Positions 26,123-40,300 are shown, counted from the stretch's first letter. The stretch is DNA of 64,000 bases from Membranipora membranacea (GCA_914767715.1 OU612073.1:1798001-1862000); one strand, 5' to 3'. The notes: generated by a model not told the origin, from the sequence alone. Made by a program: numbers and translations.

Positions 26123-29100
26123 ATGGGAAATAGTGAATCTCAGAGTGCTGGAGAAAAGAAACTTTCAATTCCTAAACCCTCAGAGTCGGCTGTAGAACCT
26201 GAGTTTACTGATATTGCGGCGGAGACAGAAGTAAAGTCAACCGGGAGTTTGGTCCCTGAACAGCTCCCTCCACCACCACCACCATCAGCAGCAGCAGCAG
26301 AGAACCAGGGAGAGGTCAAGGCTGTTGCGGATACTGCCACTTCCCCCCCAGAACCACCCAAGGTGTGTTTGATGTCGAGTCTTCAAACTGCTATTTGATT
26401 CCTGTTTAGCGATTGCATTTTTTGTAGTTTGTCTTTGTTTGAAACCTTGTTGTCCATTATGTTGCCGCCTGATCTGGAACAAGGCTGCATGCCTTGACAC
26501 GGCGACTTTGTCATGTATGCAGCAAATAGTCATTCACAGCTTTTCCTGACATCACAAGCTACTCTATCTCTGATGTATGTACCTTGTACTGACTTGTTCA
26601 CAGATGGCAGCTATGGCGGGTTTAGAAGATCAGTTACGGGAGATGTTACAATGTAAGATATGCTTTGATGATAAAGAGAAACAGAAACTGCTTCCCTGTC
26701 AGCATACTATCTGTCTGGACTGCCTCAATAGGTTGGAGGTGCACGACTCCAAATACAAGTGCCCTCTCTGTAATAGGGTGAGTATTAGTGGGCCATGTAA
26801 ATCATACATGGCAAGTTGGCAGACCCAGAAATCAGGAGGTGAAGGAAGCTGAAAGAAAGGGAGGGGATGGGAATTACCCCTAAATACTGGGAGCCTCCCT
26901 GCTGAATAGGGGAGACTTAGATATATGATGAGAGGTATGAAGTCGATTGTTCAATTTTCACAAAAATATATTTACTGACTTGTATCGTCATGAGGCCTGT
27001 ATTGTTAAAGGGCTGATACATGCAGGATTGCCATACTTCCAGCCTGTTCTCTAAAGGTAAACGCTATAGCATTTTTGCCTTGTTGAACCAGGTTGAACTC
27101 AAGTTTGCCTGAATTATACAAAATGAAAAACAAACAGAAATACAAAAAAGTATTGATTAATAGCTCTCCATCATAGTGTCCTTTGAAAATAACATTTGTG
27201 AGATGTTGTAGTCCAATATCCATAAACAGGCATATACATCATATTCAGATCAATTTAGCCTGATAGTCTATCACCAATAGTTCAATGACACCATTTCTGG
27301 CTTCAACGTACAATTGACGATAGGTTTAAACATGGTAATATCATGAACAATTATTTTCCAACTTAACTCTGCCGCTTTCATCCAACCTTGTCCCATCATG
27401 GCTGTTATCAGATTCAATCATAAAAAAAGTATGAAATGATTTAATCACGAGCTATGGCCTTTACTGGGTGGCAGGATTAGCTGTTATTCAGCTACTTTGT
27501 AGGTACACCGTACAAGAAGATTAAAGATAAACATCCTTGATCAAACGATACGGTATCAACAAACATTTTTTACTTTTACAACTTTCAATTACCCAATTAA
27601 AATGAATTCCCTAATGATCTAAAAACCATCAAACATGTGATTATGTCATTTTAGTTCAACGAAAAATTTGGTATACGTTTTCACCTAAGAAATTAGAAAA
27701 GTAGGTAGAACTATGACTCATACATACTAGTACATTACATAGTTATTTCTGTGAGTCAGCCTGTAGCAAATCTGTATGGTCTGATATTGTTCACAGGAGA
27801 TGTTGGTACCAAATGGCGGGTTCGATGCTCTGCAGGAAAGCTTGATAACTAAGCAGCTGGCTCACCTAATACAGAAAAAACCAGCAGCGGCCGGAGCAGC
27901 AGCGGCAGCAACAGCCGGAGCAGCAGCGGCAGCAACAGCTGAACCGGCTGCCCCTAAGCCTGCTCCCAGGCGTGTCACCTCAGCAGCTGATATCCCAGCT
28001 AAATCAGGTACTTTTAGATAAGAATGATGATGATAACAACATAATGAGTTACATTGTCACTGACCTCGTCTTAGTCAACAAACCTATGAACTAGCATAGT
28101 GAGCATATTTATTGTGTCATAGCTCGTAGTTGTCTCAAATGACAAATGCTGATATGTGTATGCTACCTTCCTTCAATACACCCTTTTACCAGTCTGTATA
28201 TGTTCTGCATTAGTTTGCAATTATTTGAGTTTGAGAAAATGATAATAGTGACTTATCACATCATTGAGATATCACTTATTATGCTACTTGCTAATATTGT
28301 GCCCAAGATGCACCAATGTCAGCTGCAATCATAAAAAATGTCATGCTATATGTATATACTAGGTGGAAGTCCAGTGGCACAGAATACAGAGCTTCAAAGG
28401 AAACTTGAAGACAATATAAAGAAAGGAAAAGAGGCACTCGGAAAAACTCGCAACAAGGTGAAAATCTCTTATAATAATCACTTTTTATGTTAGGGGCAAC
28501 AGAACAGGTTAAGTTTTTTTTAGTGCTTTAATTTTATTTTGCGCTCAGATATAAGCGTCAATGTTAGCTCATCGTATCAAAGATTCTCAACTTTGCAAAA
28601 GCCTGAAGATTCAGGCAATACTCTTCAAAAAATTGAAATATTATGACATGAGAAAGTTCCAATATCAAACTGAACCGTGAGCTCTATAAAAATATTTAAA
28701 ATTTCAAAAAAAACAAGATGCACTAAATTTGAAGTTGTCTGCTCGCATTATTACCTATTATGATTTACATGTATGTACCTTTATTGATTCATTTGGTGAT
28801 GAACTGTTATACTATGATTGGTATGGATGTTTTAGTCTGAGTCATATCAGGTGATGCTTGATGAATTGGACACCAACTCAGAGAGGATGAAGACTTCTAT
28901 AAATAACCTCATGGAACAGACTATTGACAAACTTATGACCAATGCTGGCAAAAAGGTATGAGCGAATTAAATGCTTTTCCATGCTCTAATTACCACAGAC
29001 TAAGATTTCACTCAAATTATGAATGAAATGGCTGGCTCAGAATGAAAGTGTTGTGGGTTTGAATACCACTACAGGCCATTGAATACTTGGGTTTAGTTAG

Positions 29101-32100
29101 CCCCCAGGTGGCGCTCCTACCTGTTTACAAGCTGAGAGCAATATGGTGCAGAAATTGCAGTCTAATATCTTGCAGCTCATGGGATGTGGCGTGTGATAAG
29201 AAACCCCCTGATTTTGTTCAGCCAATTTAATCAACCATTCTTTAATCGACCATTTTTAAAGTTTGAAATGTTTTCATGATCAGGTTGCGGCTATCGATGA
29301 GCTGACAACAAAGAAGAGAGAAGAGTTACTTAAGTTGATCATCAAACTAACAGACACACATGAGAAGACAAATCGAGGTATAGAGATATTAGAGAGGAGG
29401 TTATCTGCTCCTGATCAACAGAAGGCTGTAGTGAATGCAGACTTACAGTCTACCCAGAATGCATTATCGGATCTAGAAGATCTACTCAGCTCACTTGGTG
29501 AGTGGAGTTATCCTCTCATGTATGAGTAGTTAAGAATCAAATACCCAACTTAGGTTACTGTCTCAGCTTTAGACAGGACTATCCTGGAGTACCGGTAGGA
29601 CTAGGAGGAAAGGCTTCATATGCCTAAAAATAGCAAAATATAGGGCTAACAAACATTTTCTTAACCTCTTTAGAATCCCTCAATGAGAAAAAATTGATGC
29701 GTGCTTGCATTACGTCAACCCGCTAATATTTCTCTAGTTTTCTTGATCGGTTGATCTGCTGCCCATTGGCTAAAGTTGTGAGTCACTTGGTGTAAATCAT
29801 TGGCATAGCAGCCAGTAATAAGAGTTCTATCTTCTCCCACATTGTAAGTAAGTATAATTGTTTTCCTACGATTTGTAGACACAGCCGTAAGTACATTCCG
29901 AACAGGAGACAGCGTCAGGCTGAAGATGGAGGAAGCCATGATGGATTCTGAGTTTCTTCTCGGAGAATTAAACCACTTCAGTATCGGATTTATACATCAA
30001 GTGGACGATGACGGTGACGTGAGTACCACTGATAGTACATGGCTAAGTATGAAGCACATGATTATAAATTTTGCCAAAAAAGAACCGCTTCTCGGCCTAT
30101 TCTCTAAGATCAAAGTGTCACTGCCAATGGGTAATTTGTGCCAGTTCCAGTTATGGCAGCTTGCTGCACACCCAGTTCAGAAGGTCTTTCATGGCCTCAC
30201 TTCTAGGATGTATTCTAGTTTTCTGGGATGTATCACATTCTCAGTATAAGGATTAAGGTCACCTTGCGTCCCTCTTTCGGGGGAAGCCAAATCTTCTGTT
30301 TCATTCTAAACAACAAGAAAAGGGGCCACTCTTAGCTAGTTTGGCAATCATTCATCTCATCAACAAATTTTTAAGAATATGAAATCTTGCTTCTTATACT
30401 TCATATTACTCTGGGAAAGCCCTAATGAAGACCATTCACATTGCTTTGATAGCTGGTATGGCTTTAACAAAAGATTGGTGATTATGAATGTTTTTTGTTT
30501 GCGATGGTTTATAGCATAACTAGGCAAGCAAGAAAAAGATTGGATACCCCAAACCATTCAGACACAGAGAACATGGTGTACATTACTTGCTGCTGAAGTT
30601 TGGTCCAGTTCTAGCTCTACCAATGTGGTTTTTAAAATATTAAAATGTGGAAGTAAATGCATAATTCTTTTGCAATGTTGTTTTCTACACTACAGTGTGC
30701 TGTCATATTCCCAGAGAACTCCAGATGGACTGGAAATGTGACACAACTTGAGAAATCAGCCACCAAACATAATCTGCCAATCATTGGTGATAGGGTCAGG
30801 GTAAAGCCTGGTGTCAAAATGCCTCATTTTAAATGGGGCATGGTGAAATCTACCAGGTGAGATAGTAGTCCCAGCAGGGAGGGTGGGATATCCCTCCCAC
30901 CCTCCAGCTACCCATCTGTTTGTTCACATTAGGCAGAGAGCAGTAAAAATGATGCATTGAAGGTCAAAATTGTGTCTAATTTTGTCCGTAGCCCTCAATT
31001 TCAAATTTCAAATTTGATATTGGAGTCTATAGGGCTTCACAGAACTCTGATATATAAGCTGCTATGTCAACTTTCAGCTGAAACACTATTGTTACTGTAC
31101 ACATAAACTGTACGACATTTGTTGGCTAGCCATAATTTGTAAATAGCCAGGGTTCCTAAGCTACTGATTTTAATTAATTAATTAATATACACTTAATATT
31201 ACTGATCGATGTACAAAGGTACCACTAAAGATCATGTTTACTATAAGTGAAAAATGTTGAAAAATGATATGGTCAGTCAATGAGTAATTTGATTATTTGG
31301 AGTTACCTATCATGATGACCCTCCGAACAAATTTAAGTTTTAGTAGTGTTAAAGTTTTTCATTTACACTTTGACAGTATCGGCTACCTAACAGGGCTGAA
31401 GAACACCGGACCATCTAAAGGCAGACAGATAGAAGTAGACTTCCCAGAGGATCATGACTGGTCTGCTCTGTATGATGAGATTGAGAGAGTACCTCCGGAA
31501 ACTCTCAAGGTATCAGTCGGTCATCTTTTCTGACTAAATGGTGCAAATTTATCATTATCAGTGTGACGAGATGATTATTAATTTGGCAGCTGCTTTCTAA
31601 TCCGATTAAAATAATTTGGTGTGCCGGCACCCATTTTTATAATTTCTGACTTTTATATAGTGATTCTCTTCTTTTAGCCTGGTTGATATGTTGAATAATC
31701 AAGCTGAGAGCCTTTAATGGAGTTAGTTTCATCAGAATTCATCCCTATGCTTTCATTGTCATGTTGTAAGGCTATTGATTGTTTAGTCCCGCTCAAAAAT
31801 ATTAGCTCATGATTTCATCTTTCAACTTTCAGGTTGGAGAAAAAGTATGGATGGCAAGGGGCGTGTCAGAACCTGTAAGAGGATGGGCTGGTGTTACCCC
31901 TACCAGTGTAGGAACTTTGCTACAAGTAACCGGTGAAAATGTTAAAGTCAACTTCCCAGAATGCAGTGAGTGGCAGGGATTGTTGATTGAAATAGAGAAA
32001 ACTCGCCCAATCATATGTGGGGACAAAGTTCGGGTATGTATTTTCAGCAGTGGCCAGGTTTGATTGCTAAGGTCTCAAGTCATTACATTGGTTTATAGTC

Positions 32101-33935
32101 AGCTTTCAGTGTCCAAATTCTGGTTGCCGCATGTTTTCATTTACGATTGGATTCACTAGTATGTTAGCATTGCATTGGTATCTTAATTTCTGGTTCCGAA
32201 CTAAAAGGGATGATATTTTTATCTATATGCATACATCAATTCCCACAACTTCTAATGAACAGATCTTTTAGGATCAGGTGTTTAGTGCATTGAGGAGGGT
32301 GTAAAATAATTTGTGACTAGCCAAACTATTAGCCATTTCATAACATCCCTGAGACTGGGAACTGTGCTGGTTAAAAATTCAATTTTTTGTTAACAGGTAA
32401 AGAGATCAGTTACCGAGCCTAAGTTTGCATGGGGAGGTGTTGATCACGATGATGTAGGATCTGTGTCTAAAATACTGAACAGTGATGAACATGGTGAGAC
32501 TAATACACTACATTGTCATTACTTTGCCGAGTGTGGCACTGAAACTATCACTTCATTTTTCTTGTTGTTTTGAAATTAATCGTGCCAAAAATTTCAATCT
32601 AATATTGGAGAAGTGCATAAAAAAAATCAACAACCTCTGTCTGACCATGCAACTTCCACATTTTGCTGTGGTGGTGGTATGTCAAGACAGGCTAGGTAAG
32701 ACAGTTCTGACATAAGGGAGGGGCTAATTATAAACTTTTAGAAAACCTCAATTAATAAATAAATAAAAAATAAAGATATTGGCACAGGTGCACTTTTGCT
32801 TGTAAGGAGCCCTTTGATGATCAACAATAAAGGCACCCAGCGAACCCACGACTCCTGCAGCACCCATCACCTGGAAAATTGTGCTGTAAAAGTTGTGGGT
32901 TTGAGGCCCACTGGGGGAGCTTTCAAGGTTGATCGTTCCAGCCCCCAGCACCATTGAATGTATATTAAATCTCCTCATGTCTCCTGACATAAAATAGCGA
33001 ATAACATCAGCGAGATGATTCAAGACATTCAATTTGCTGTGTTTATGCTGTAGGTAAAGTGGTGAAGGTAAATTTTCCTAACAGGCTCGGGTTGTGGCAA
33101 TGTTTGCTATCAGAAATAGAGATCGTGACGAGACACAGTGGTGAAGATGCTAACACAACCAGAGGACGAAGAACTAGTGATATCCAGTGAGTATTAATCC
33201 TAACTTTACTAACTTTTCCATCAGCATATTCTTATACATCATTTAGTCTTGTCATTCACAAAATTTCTCACCTTTCTAACCTAGTCCGCGTGGTCTGAGA
33301 TGGGTAGCGGTCCTGCAGGTCACCAAGTTCTATCAGAGAATGCCATCTGATTCTGTCATCAACATCTTCATCTGAAAGGCCCCATGTCAGCATGTCATAC
33401 TCCACTGTGTCATTCACTAAATACCGTATTTAATATAGATTTAATTTGGTGATAGCTGTGCTCCCATTGTGGCCCAATACTCTTCTAGTCAATTTGAAAG
33501 CTCAAGGAAAACAGTCATTGGCAAGCGTTAAAAATATTCCAGTCCTTTTTACATTCTGCTCGTCCAACTACTGTGTGAACATGTTTGTGTTTGTCCTGTA
33601 AAACAATGCCCCTAATATTCATTCCTATCTCTATAGGTAACTTTGAAGGCAAACCTGTTGAGCCAATCTCCCTGTGTCTATGTTCCAACATGTAGTATGT
33701 AGTATTATACACTTTTGTATACATGTGAAGCCGAATACTTGTTATTGCTCTTCTCAAATCCCTTTCTTTTGTGGGCTTTTTTGCAAGCAACGTAGTCCCA
33801 AAGTTCCACCAAGCAGTTGCAGTGCTTGTTCAGTCAGCAGAGAACATCTTAATAGGATTTTTGCAGATTTTGATAGTAAGAGTAGCTGGGTAATAAATTA
33901 TTTTCTGTTTCTCTTTTAGATGTCCAACATCATAA
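26123..33935 (+). CDS. RING-finger E3-type protein with coiled coils and four HERC2/KEG-like repeats, 13 exons, ~644 aa
   Basis: Exons: 26123-26362, 26604-26777, 27797-28007, 28363-28457, 28836-28955, 29284-29497, 29879-30018, 30696-30856, 31377-31509, 31833-32033, 32397-32493, 33054-33186, 33920-33935; phases agree throughout. The N-terminus MGNSES looks like an N-myristoylation signal. A C3HC4 RING uses C97, C100, C112, H114, C117, C120, C133 and C136. An Ala/Pro-rich linker and three charged helical exons (about 210-350) predict coiled coil. About 352-636 hold four repeats of the form GDxVRVK...FxWGxV...VGxL...VxVNFPE...W...EIE, as in plant KEG (HERC2-like) and Mind-bomb proteins. Likely a membrane-attached ubiquitin ligase. 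The last 16-nt exon is the weakest call. AATAAA lies at 34284. Confidence 0.85.
29101..29115 (+). promoter_or_regulatory. CTCF-like site in RING-gene intron
   Basis: CCCCCAGGTGGCGCT matches the bilaterian CTCF consensus over its core AGGTGGCGC. It lies in the intron before the exon starting at 29284. Confidence 0.35.
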
Positions 33936-34045
33936 ATGCAACAGACTATATTGTAAGTGAAAATGTTCCCCAAAAGTTGTAAGGTGAGTGCCTTCGCCCT
34001 GTTCCACAAAGTTAATGTGCCATTTTTATATAATGTATTATTACA

Positions 34046-34047
<2 letters not shown>

Positions 34048-34078
<31 letters not shown>
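34048..34078. repeat. (AT)n microsatellite
   Basis: An uninterrupted AT dinucleotide run lies in the 3' UTR of the RING gene. Confidence 0.9.
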
Positions 34079-34082
<4 letters not shown>

Positions 34083-34319
34083 CCAGTGATTATTCCGACA
34101 TCTGCTCAGGCTACCATTTTTCACTCAAAATTACTTTCATATTTTTCTTTAGTGAGGCTGATTTCTACACAGATGCAAACTGCTTACAATTTGAGTTTTC
34201 TATCAGTCTTGTTTTGAAGTTATCAATTTTATTTTCAGTACTTTTATATAATCATTTTGTGCGCATTCAAATCGCTCAATAACAATAAAATTTTCAACAG
34301 TAACTTATTCCTATTATGT

Positions 34320-37300
34320 TTAAATATGTCTTTTTCCATGAATACTTTCCCGGTGGAAATGTCTCAGAGGAAGCGTTGCACCTACTATGGCGTTAGGGGG
34401 TGGTAGTCTAGGCCCGCCCCGGAAATTCATCCCCGGTTTCTGTTTATTAACAGTTATTGGTGTCAGTACTGGTGGCCAAACTTTTTTTGCTTTGACATTG
34501 GGTTTCACTGCAAACTTATTACCATGAATACTGTCCCTGTGGTAATGTTTAAGAGGAAATTTTCCTGTTCTGATTTCGGACATAAGCTTTGAGTTCCCCT
34601 TCACATTATGTACACTCTTCTCTGGTAATTTACCGTGAATGCTTTCTCGATGAAAATGTTTCAATGGGAGATGTGCTGCTATAATCTGCCCTGCAACTGG
34701 CCTCTGCTCTGGTCTTACAACTCGTCTTTGCTTTGCAATATTCTCAGGTTTTAGAGCAATTGAGACTCTCTTTTTTGGTAATCGGTCATTTGGCAGATAA
34801 ACATGTTTACGCAGTAAAGGTGAACCAGTAGTACTTGTGTTTCTCTTGGTTTTTAAGATCGGATCAGCCACTACTGGCAATGGAGGTGGAATCGGGATTT
34901 CGTGAACTACTATTGGTATTTTATTTTTCTGTACATCTACCGTCGGTTGTGGTGGCTTTGAAACTTTAATAACACTAGCCCTTTGCTCTTTATCGTTACT
35001 TTCCTTAAGTTGGTTTTTCAGAGGCACCTTCGCTGTTCTGATCGCAGAGAGGCGTTTCAAGTTTTTCTCTGTATTCTGTGCATTTTTGGTTGGCAGTTTT
35101 CCATGTATGCTCTCCCTATGGAAATGCTTCAATGGTAGATGTGCTGCAACGATTTGTCCGGCAACTGGCCTCTGTTCTGGCTTCACAACTCGTCGCTGTT
35201 TTGCAGTATTTTCCGGTTTGAGTACAATTGGAACCGCCCTCTTACCGTTCCCATTGTCAAATTTATTCACATTTTTTCCGTTAATGCTCGGTCGATTCAC
35301 ATGTTTGAGAGGAAAGGGTGCACCATTGGTAAGGGCCGTCTTAACCGGAAAATTAGGTGTAATTTTTTTGGTGGTCACCACTGCTACAGGTAATGGGGGA
35401 GGGTCAGGAATATTCGGTTCTGTTTCAACTTTGCCTTTTTGTGTAACTGGGTTCAATTTGTTTGCTGTAAGTTGGCCCTGAATGCTAGGTCTATGAACAT
35501 GTCTCAGTGGGAAGATGGCGCCGAAATTGTGTACATTTGATCCAATCGATTTGCCTGGCCTACTACTGATGTTGATCTTTGCTTTTGGTAATGGCGGTGG
35601 TGTTGGAATAATCTCCTTTGTCCCTTTCGGGGATGGCAGCTTTCCATGTATACTCTGTCTATGAATATGCCTCAGTGGGAAATGTGCTCCTGTGGTTGAT
35701 GTGTTTGCAGGTTGTTGTAGTGCAACATTTCTGTTTACCTTTTGAACAATCGGAAGAGGCGGAGGATCTGGGATAAGTGTAACAACTGCTGCAGTGCTTC
35801 CAATGTTTGAATTTGCTGTCATTTTTGGATGTCCGTGGATGCTATTCCGATGTACGTGTTTTAAGGGAAATTGAATGATTTTGTCTGACATCTGATTTGG
35901 GTTTTGGCTACTTTGAATGTCCCTTCTTTGCAGCACATGCCTCAAAGGTGGAGGTGCTCCAACTAAATTTTTTGAGATGTGTTTAGCGGAAACCGGTTTT
36001 TGATTAGGTATATTAATTGTACCATGAATGCTATCACGATGATAATGTTTCAGAGGAAATGTTGCACCAATTTTCTCTGAAGATTTATTAGGGAGCAGAG
36101 TTACTGGCAGCAACTTGGTATCATTCGAAACTGGTAGCGTTCCATGAATGCTCTCTCGGTGGACATGCCGAAGAGGAAACACTGCTCCAATATCATTGCC
36201 TGGTGTCCCCTTAACACCCAGGCTTTGCTGATCTTTGTCGCCACCACCAATCTTGGAGCCATGAATGCTAGCACGATGAACATGTCTGAGTGGGAATATG
36301 GCTCCAGCGTTAGTCTCACTGGGTAGGACTTTTATGGGCATCTGCGGTCGGTGCGCTACTGAAGAGATATAAGCACTGGGTGAGTTTCCAGATCTGTCAA
36401 CAACCTCTTTCAGAGGAACAATATAGGTGTTTGCTCTCTTGTTAGGTATTTGGACTTTCAGTGAGTTTCTAAACTTTCTTGGTGGTGGTATGGTAGTAGG
36501 TTGGAGGATCTTATTGATAGGTTTTGGAGCCATTTTAATTGCAGTCAGATATTTACCTGTAGCTGTTGCCTTGCGCCATTTAGGCAGAAACCTCTGCAGA
36601 AATGTAGTAAATGTCTTCTTGTTGGAGAATAATGGTAAAGAACTTTCTCTTGTTTGTTTTATTTCCTTGCTTCCATTTGTGAGAGGGTAGTGATCTTCAA
36701 CAAATTGACTTGGTGGAGGGACCACTGCTTCTGGGGCTGGATAACTGTGATCTATTTCTTTTAAGCCATTCTCACAATTTGCCATTGTTTGATCTCCTGG
36801 ATCAGTTGGAAATAGCTGCGGCATCATTGCAGTGATAGGTTGGTATGATAGAGACGAAGCGCTATGGACATTTATTGCCTCTGACTGTGTAGTGTGAGAT
36901 TGTATGTCATCCAGTATAACAGGGTCTGGAGTTGTGTTTGATGTGAGTAATGTTGGTTGTTTGGGATTGCTCTCAGCTTTTTCGGTGGTGTTGCTCTGTA
37001 CATCGCTTGCACTGAAGGCTGGAATAACATCAAGAGTACCAGTTCCAGTACCAGTTCCATCAGATGCGATGGCTTTCAATTTGTTTCTGCTTTGGCAGCT
37101 ATTTGGGACCAGTGCCCTTATGCCTTCCTTTATTGTTCTTGTCATATCACTACATACCTGACTGCTTCTTCGATAATTGTCTTGATGAACTAATTGAATT
37201 GCCACCGGTTTATTCTCAGTTGTTGGCTCAATGATGTTCTTCATAGACCTAGTGACAAGCAAAGATGCATTTGGTTTGCACATAGAAGGGGTCATTGATA

Positions 37301-40300
37301 CCAAAGTTTCATATACAGCTGAACCTTTAGCCATACATTTTGCGACTTGCATTTTTGACGAGTCGCTTTGTTCAATTGGAGCGATTGCTACAGCTTTGGT
37401 TGATGTTGCCGCTTCTGTACTGTCTCGTTCTGATTTCTTGAATAGTATACTCTTGGCACTACTGAAGTCCAATGTCTCAGTGAAATTCTTGACTTTCTGG
37501 CACACAGCCCTGCACTGGGAGTATAGCTTTGGTCGATAAAACCGAGTTCCTGATAGAGTTTTGATAGTGGCTGATGGTGTATTGATTGTGGCAACGCTGG
37601 GTTTGGTATAATGTGTGTCTGTAATTTTAAAGGATTTTATTGAGATAAAATGCTAAGTGTTTGTCATTAGAAGCTAAAAAGCACATTACCATGATTTGAG
37701 GATAACCATTGCGCTAGTCTTAGGGTGCATAACAACATGGTAGCGTTTTGATTTCAATTTATTGTCTGTCTGGTTAGCAATATTGATGAATGTGGTCCCA
37801 GCTGAAGACCTTGTGACTTTGTCACTCCTAGCCGATCCATTTGGCTTGGATTCAAAGTTTCCTTGGGAATTGTTCCGATTCCTCCCTCTTTCAACTCCTC
37901 TTTGCCAGGTGCGGTACTCTGTCCCATCTGTAATATAATTATATGTACTCACTTATGTAAGGCAAAGGAATAACGTTCCCCGATTATATTGAGAATAAGA
38001 CGTGTACACCTAGCACTGAGCTGGTGCTTAAGGTTCTTTCAAAATTTATTAGTATTGGATTCTTTATGAACCTTTGAGCAAGGGATTGCGATCTGTGTTC
38101 TGTGGATCATGCGCCAGCTGCCTTCTAGTCAGTTCATTCACTCCAAGGTGTGGATGATAAGAATTTGGAACCCAGCGTCGTCTAATTTCTGGATAGTTGA
38201 CATTGTATGTCTTTGGTTGTTTCTCCTTAGCCACTGACTTAAAATAATTCTGCCTTGCTGCTGCATGTGCACTCATGATATCAAAACTACCATCTTCGCA
38301 TTCTTGCTGTGAGTAGAAGAAAATATTTTTGCGGATAACCTAGGCACAAGAGTAACTCGTTATTGTCAACGATAGTACACATAATCACAAAACAAAAGAC
38401 CTGTTGAATCAGATATCTGATAATTTCCCCAAATGATAAACTTCTCAATTTTGGTGTGAGTCAAACTGCACAGTACTCAAAACTGAACATTTTTGTATGG
38501 ATGATCGATAATCTTTTGTTCATAGAAAGTAGCTATAATATATTGTGAAGGAACACAGATATCGGTGTCACCGAGATCTATGTAAATTTTGTGACATAAA
38601 ATGTAGAACTGTTCATGAGGTAGTATTGGCATAAAACATAGTAAAAATGTTCTGCGGTACCTCTGTTTGGCAAGGAGGGTCTTTACAGGGTTGCATCATA
38701 GGATGAAGATCTTTCTTCTCTATGAATCTTGGTCTGAGCAGGTATTCTGTATTCTCTGATTTTATAGCCTGTCTTTCACTTCTTGACTTATCCACTCTCG
38801 AAACTTTTGGACTGAGTGGTAGTTTTGATTTACTGAGGAATTCCAGTCGTTTCGCCTGATCAACCCTTGAAGATTTTGGACTGTGTGTTGGCGAGTTGTC
38901 CCCTTTGTGTATCTTGTTTCCATCGCTCCTTTTAGCTTTTCTGATAAGTTGCTTTTCAAAATTCTTGTTTTTCAAGATCCGATCTATGAGCTTGTGGGCA
39001 GTTGCAGCTTCCATTTGCTCAAAGTCAATGTCCGGATCAGAGTCACTGCTGCCTGGTTCTCCTGGGCTGAGATTATGGAACTTGTACCTGGAACCAGCTG
39101 GAGTAGACTGAGCTGTTGACCTACCAGATGTTGGTACGTTGTCATATGTTGGAGATGTTCTTTGGGATCTGCCACTAGATCCAAGGCTCCCCTTAGCTTT
39201 CTTACTTTCGTCACTTTGATAGGATGCCACCTTGTCATAAACAGGCTCTTTACCAGGTACAGAGTTCTTTGCTGAAATCAGCTTTTTCTCAACCTTTTGT
39301 GTTGTTTGAGTGATTTGATTTGGATTCTCTGTATAGAGTTGAGGGTTTAAATATGGAATAGTCTCCTCTGCTTTGTTTGAGCTTTCATAATAGCCCTGGT
39401 ATCCATAAGGCTTTTGCGTCCGGAGGATGGGTTCAGGTACTGGCACCCTCTTAGTTTTCCTGCCATGGGTCTTCGTATGTTCAGGGTAAAGTAACTTCAG
39501 AGGAGTAGGCTTTCTCATTTGCTCTTTGGGTACTGCGTATCTTGTTGCTGCTGTATCATAATGAACATGCTTTGTTTTTCTATAAAAAATATGGGTGGTT
39601 TTGTCAAAACATACAATAGACAACTTTCGAACAGTATATATGTGTAAATGTTGCTGTTTGCTAACAATTGATTACTCATATCTATCAATGTTGAAAGTTA
39701 TCACAGCAACTTCCCAAGATAAACAAACCAATGGACCACAGTATTTTGAGAGTCATTTACAATTCAAAACCTCACACTAAAACATGCTATGCAAGTAAAA
39801 GGATAGACTGGGGGGTCTTTCCATTAAAAACAGCCAAAATCACAATCTGATCGCTCACTCATTGAGTGAGCGAGACCTGCTAGGGGTCTCACTTTTAGAT
39901 CGCTCGCTCATTGATGGAACTATATACACTCCGAGTGAGCGATCTGGGAACAACTTGACTAATTGAAATGAAACGCAAAGTGAGCGATATTTTTGCGCGA
40001 TGTGATAGTGATAATTTGCTTTAGTAAGCATCGCTCATTCTAATTGGAAGACCCCCCAGGTAAACAAAATGTTGAACAAAGTATTGTAATACAAAAGTTT
40101 GTATTTGGTACCATAGAGCAGTTTGTGTGTGGTACTCACCCAAAGAGTGGTGAATGAAGGACAACCTCAGGACGCTTCACTGCGGCGGGTTTCTTCTTGA
40201 AGTTGATTGTTAGCGGCTTTTTGCCTTTTGGCCACTTCCTCTTCTGCTTTCCTGGTCCTCCTCCAAAGGTCTACAATGAATGTTGATTCGAGACGAAGAT

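Noticed and set aside
26140-26361. Minus-strand Gly-rich frame opposite the first RING-gene exon
   Set aside because: It is the complement of the Pro/Ala-rich coding sequence.
40140-40270. Alternative frame of this tetraspanin exon reading KAEEEVAKRQKAANNQLQEE
   Set aside because: It looks like a coiled coil but ends in a stop inside the exon, and the chosen frame links both neighbours in phase.
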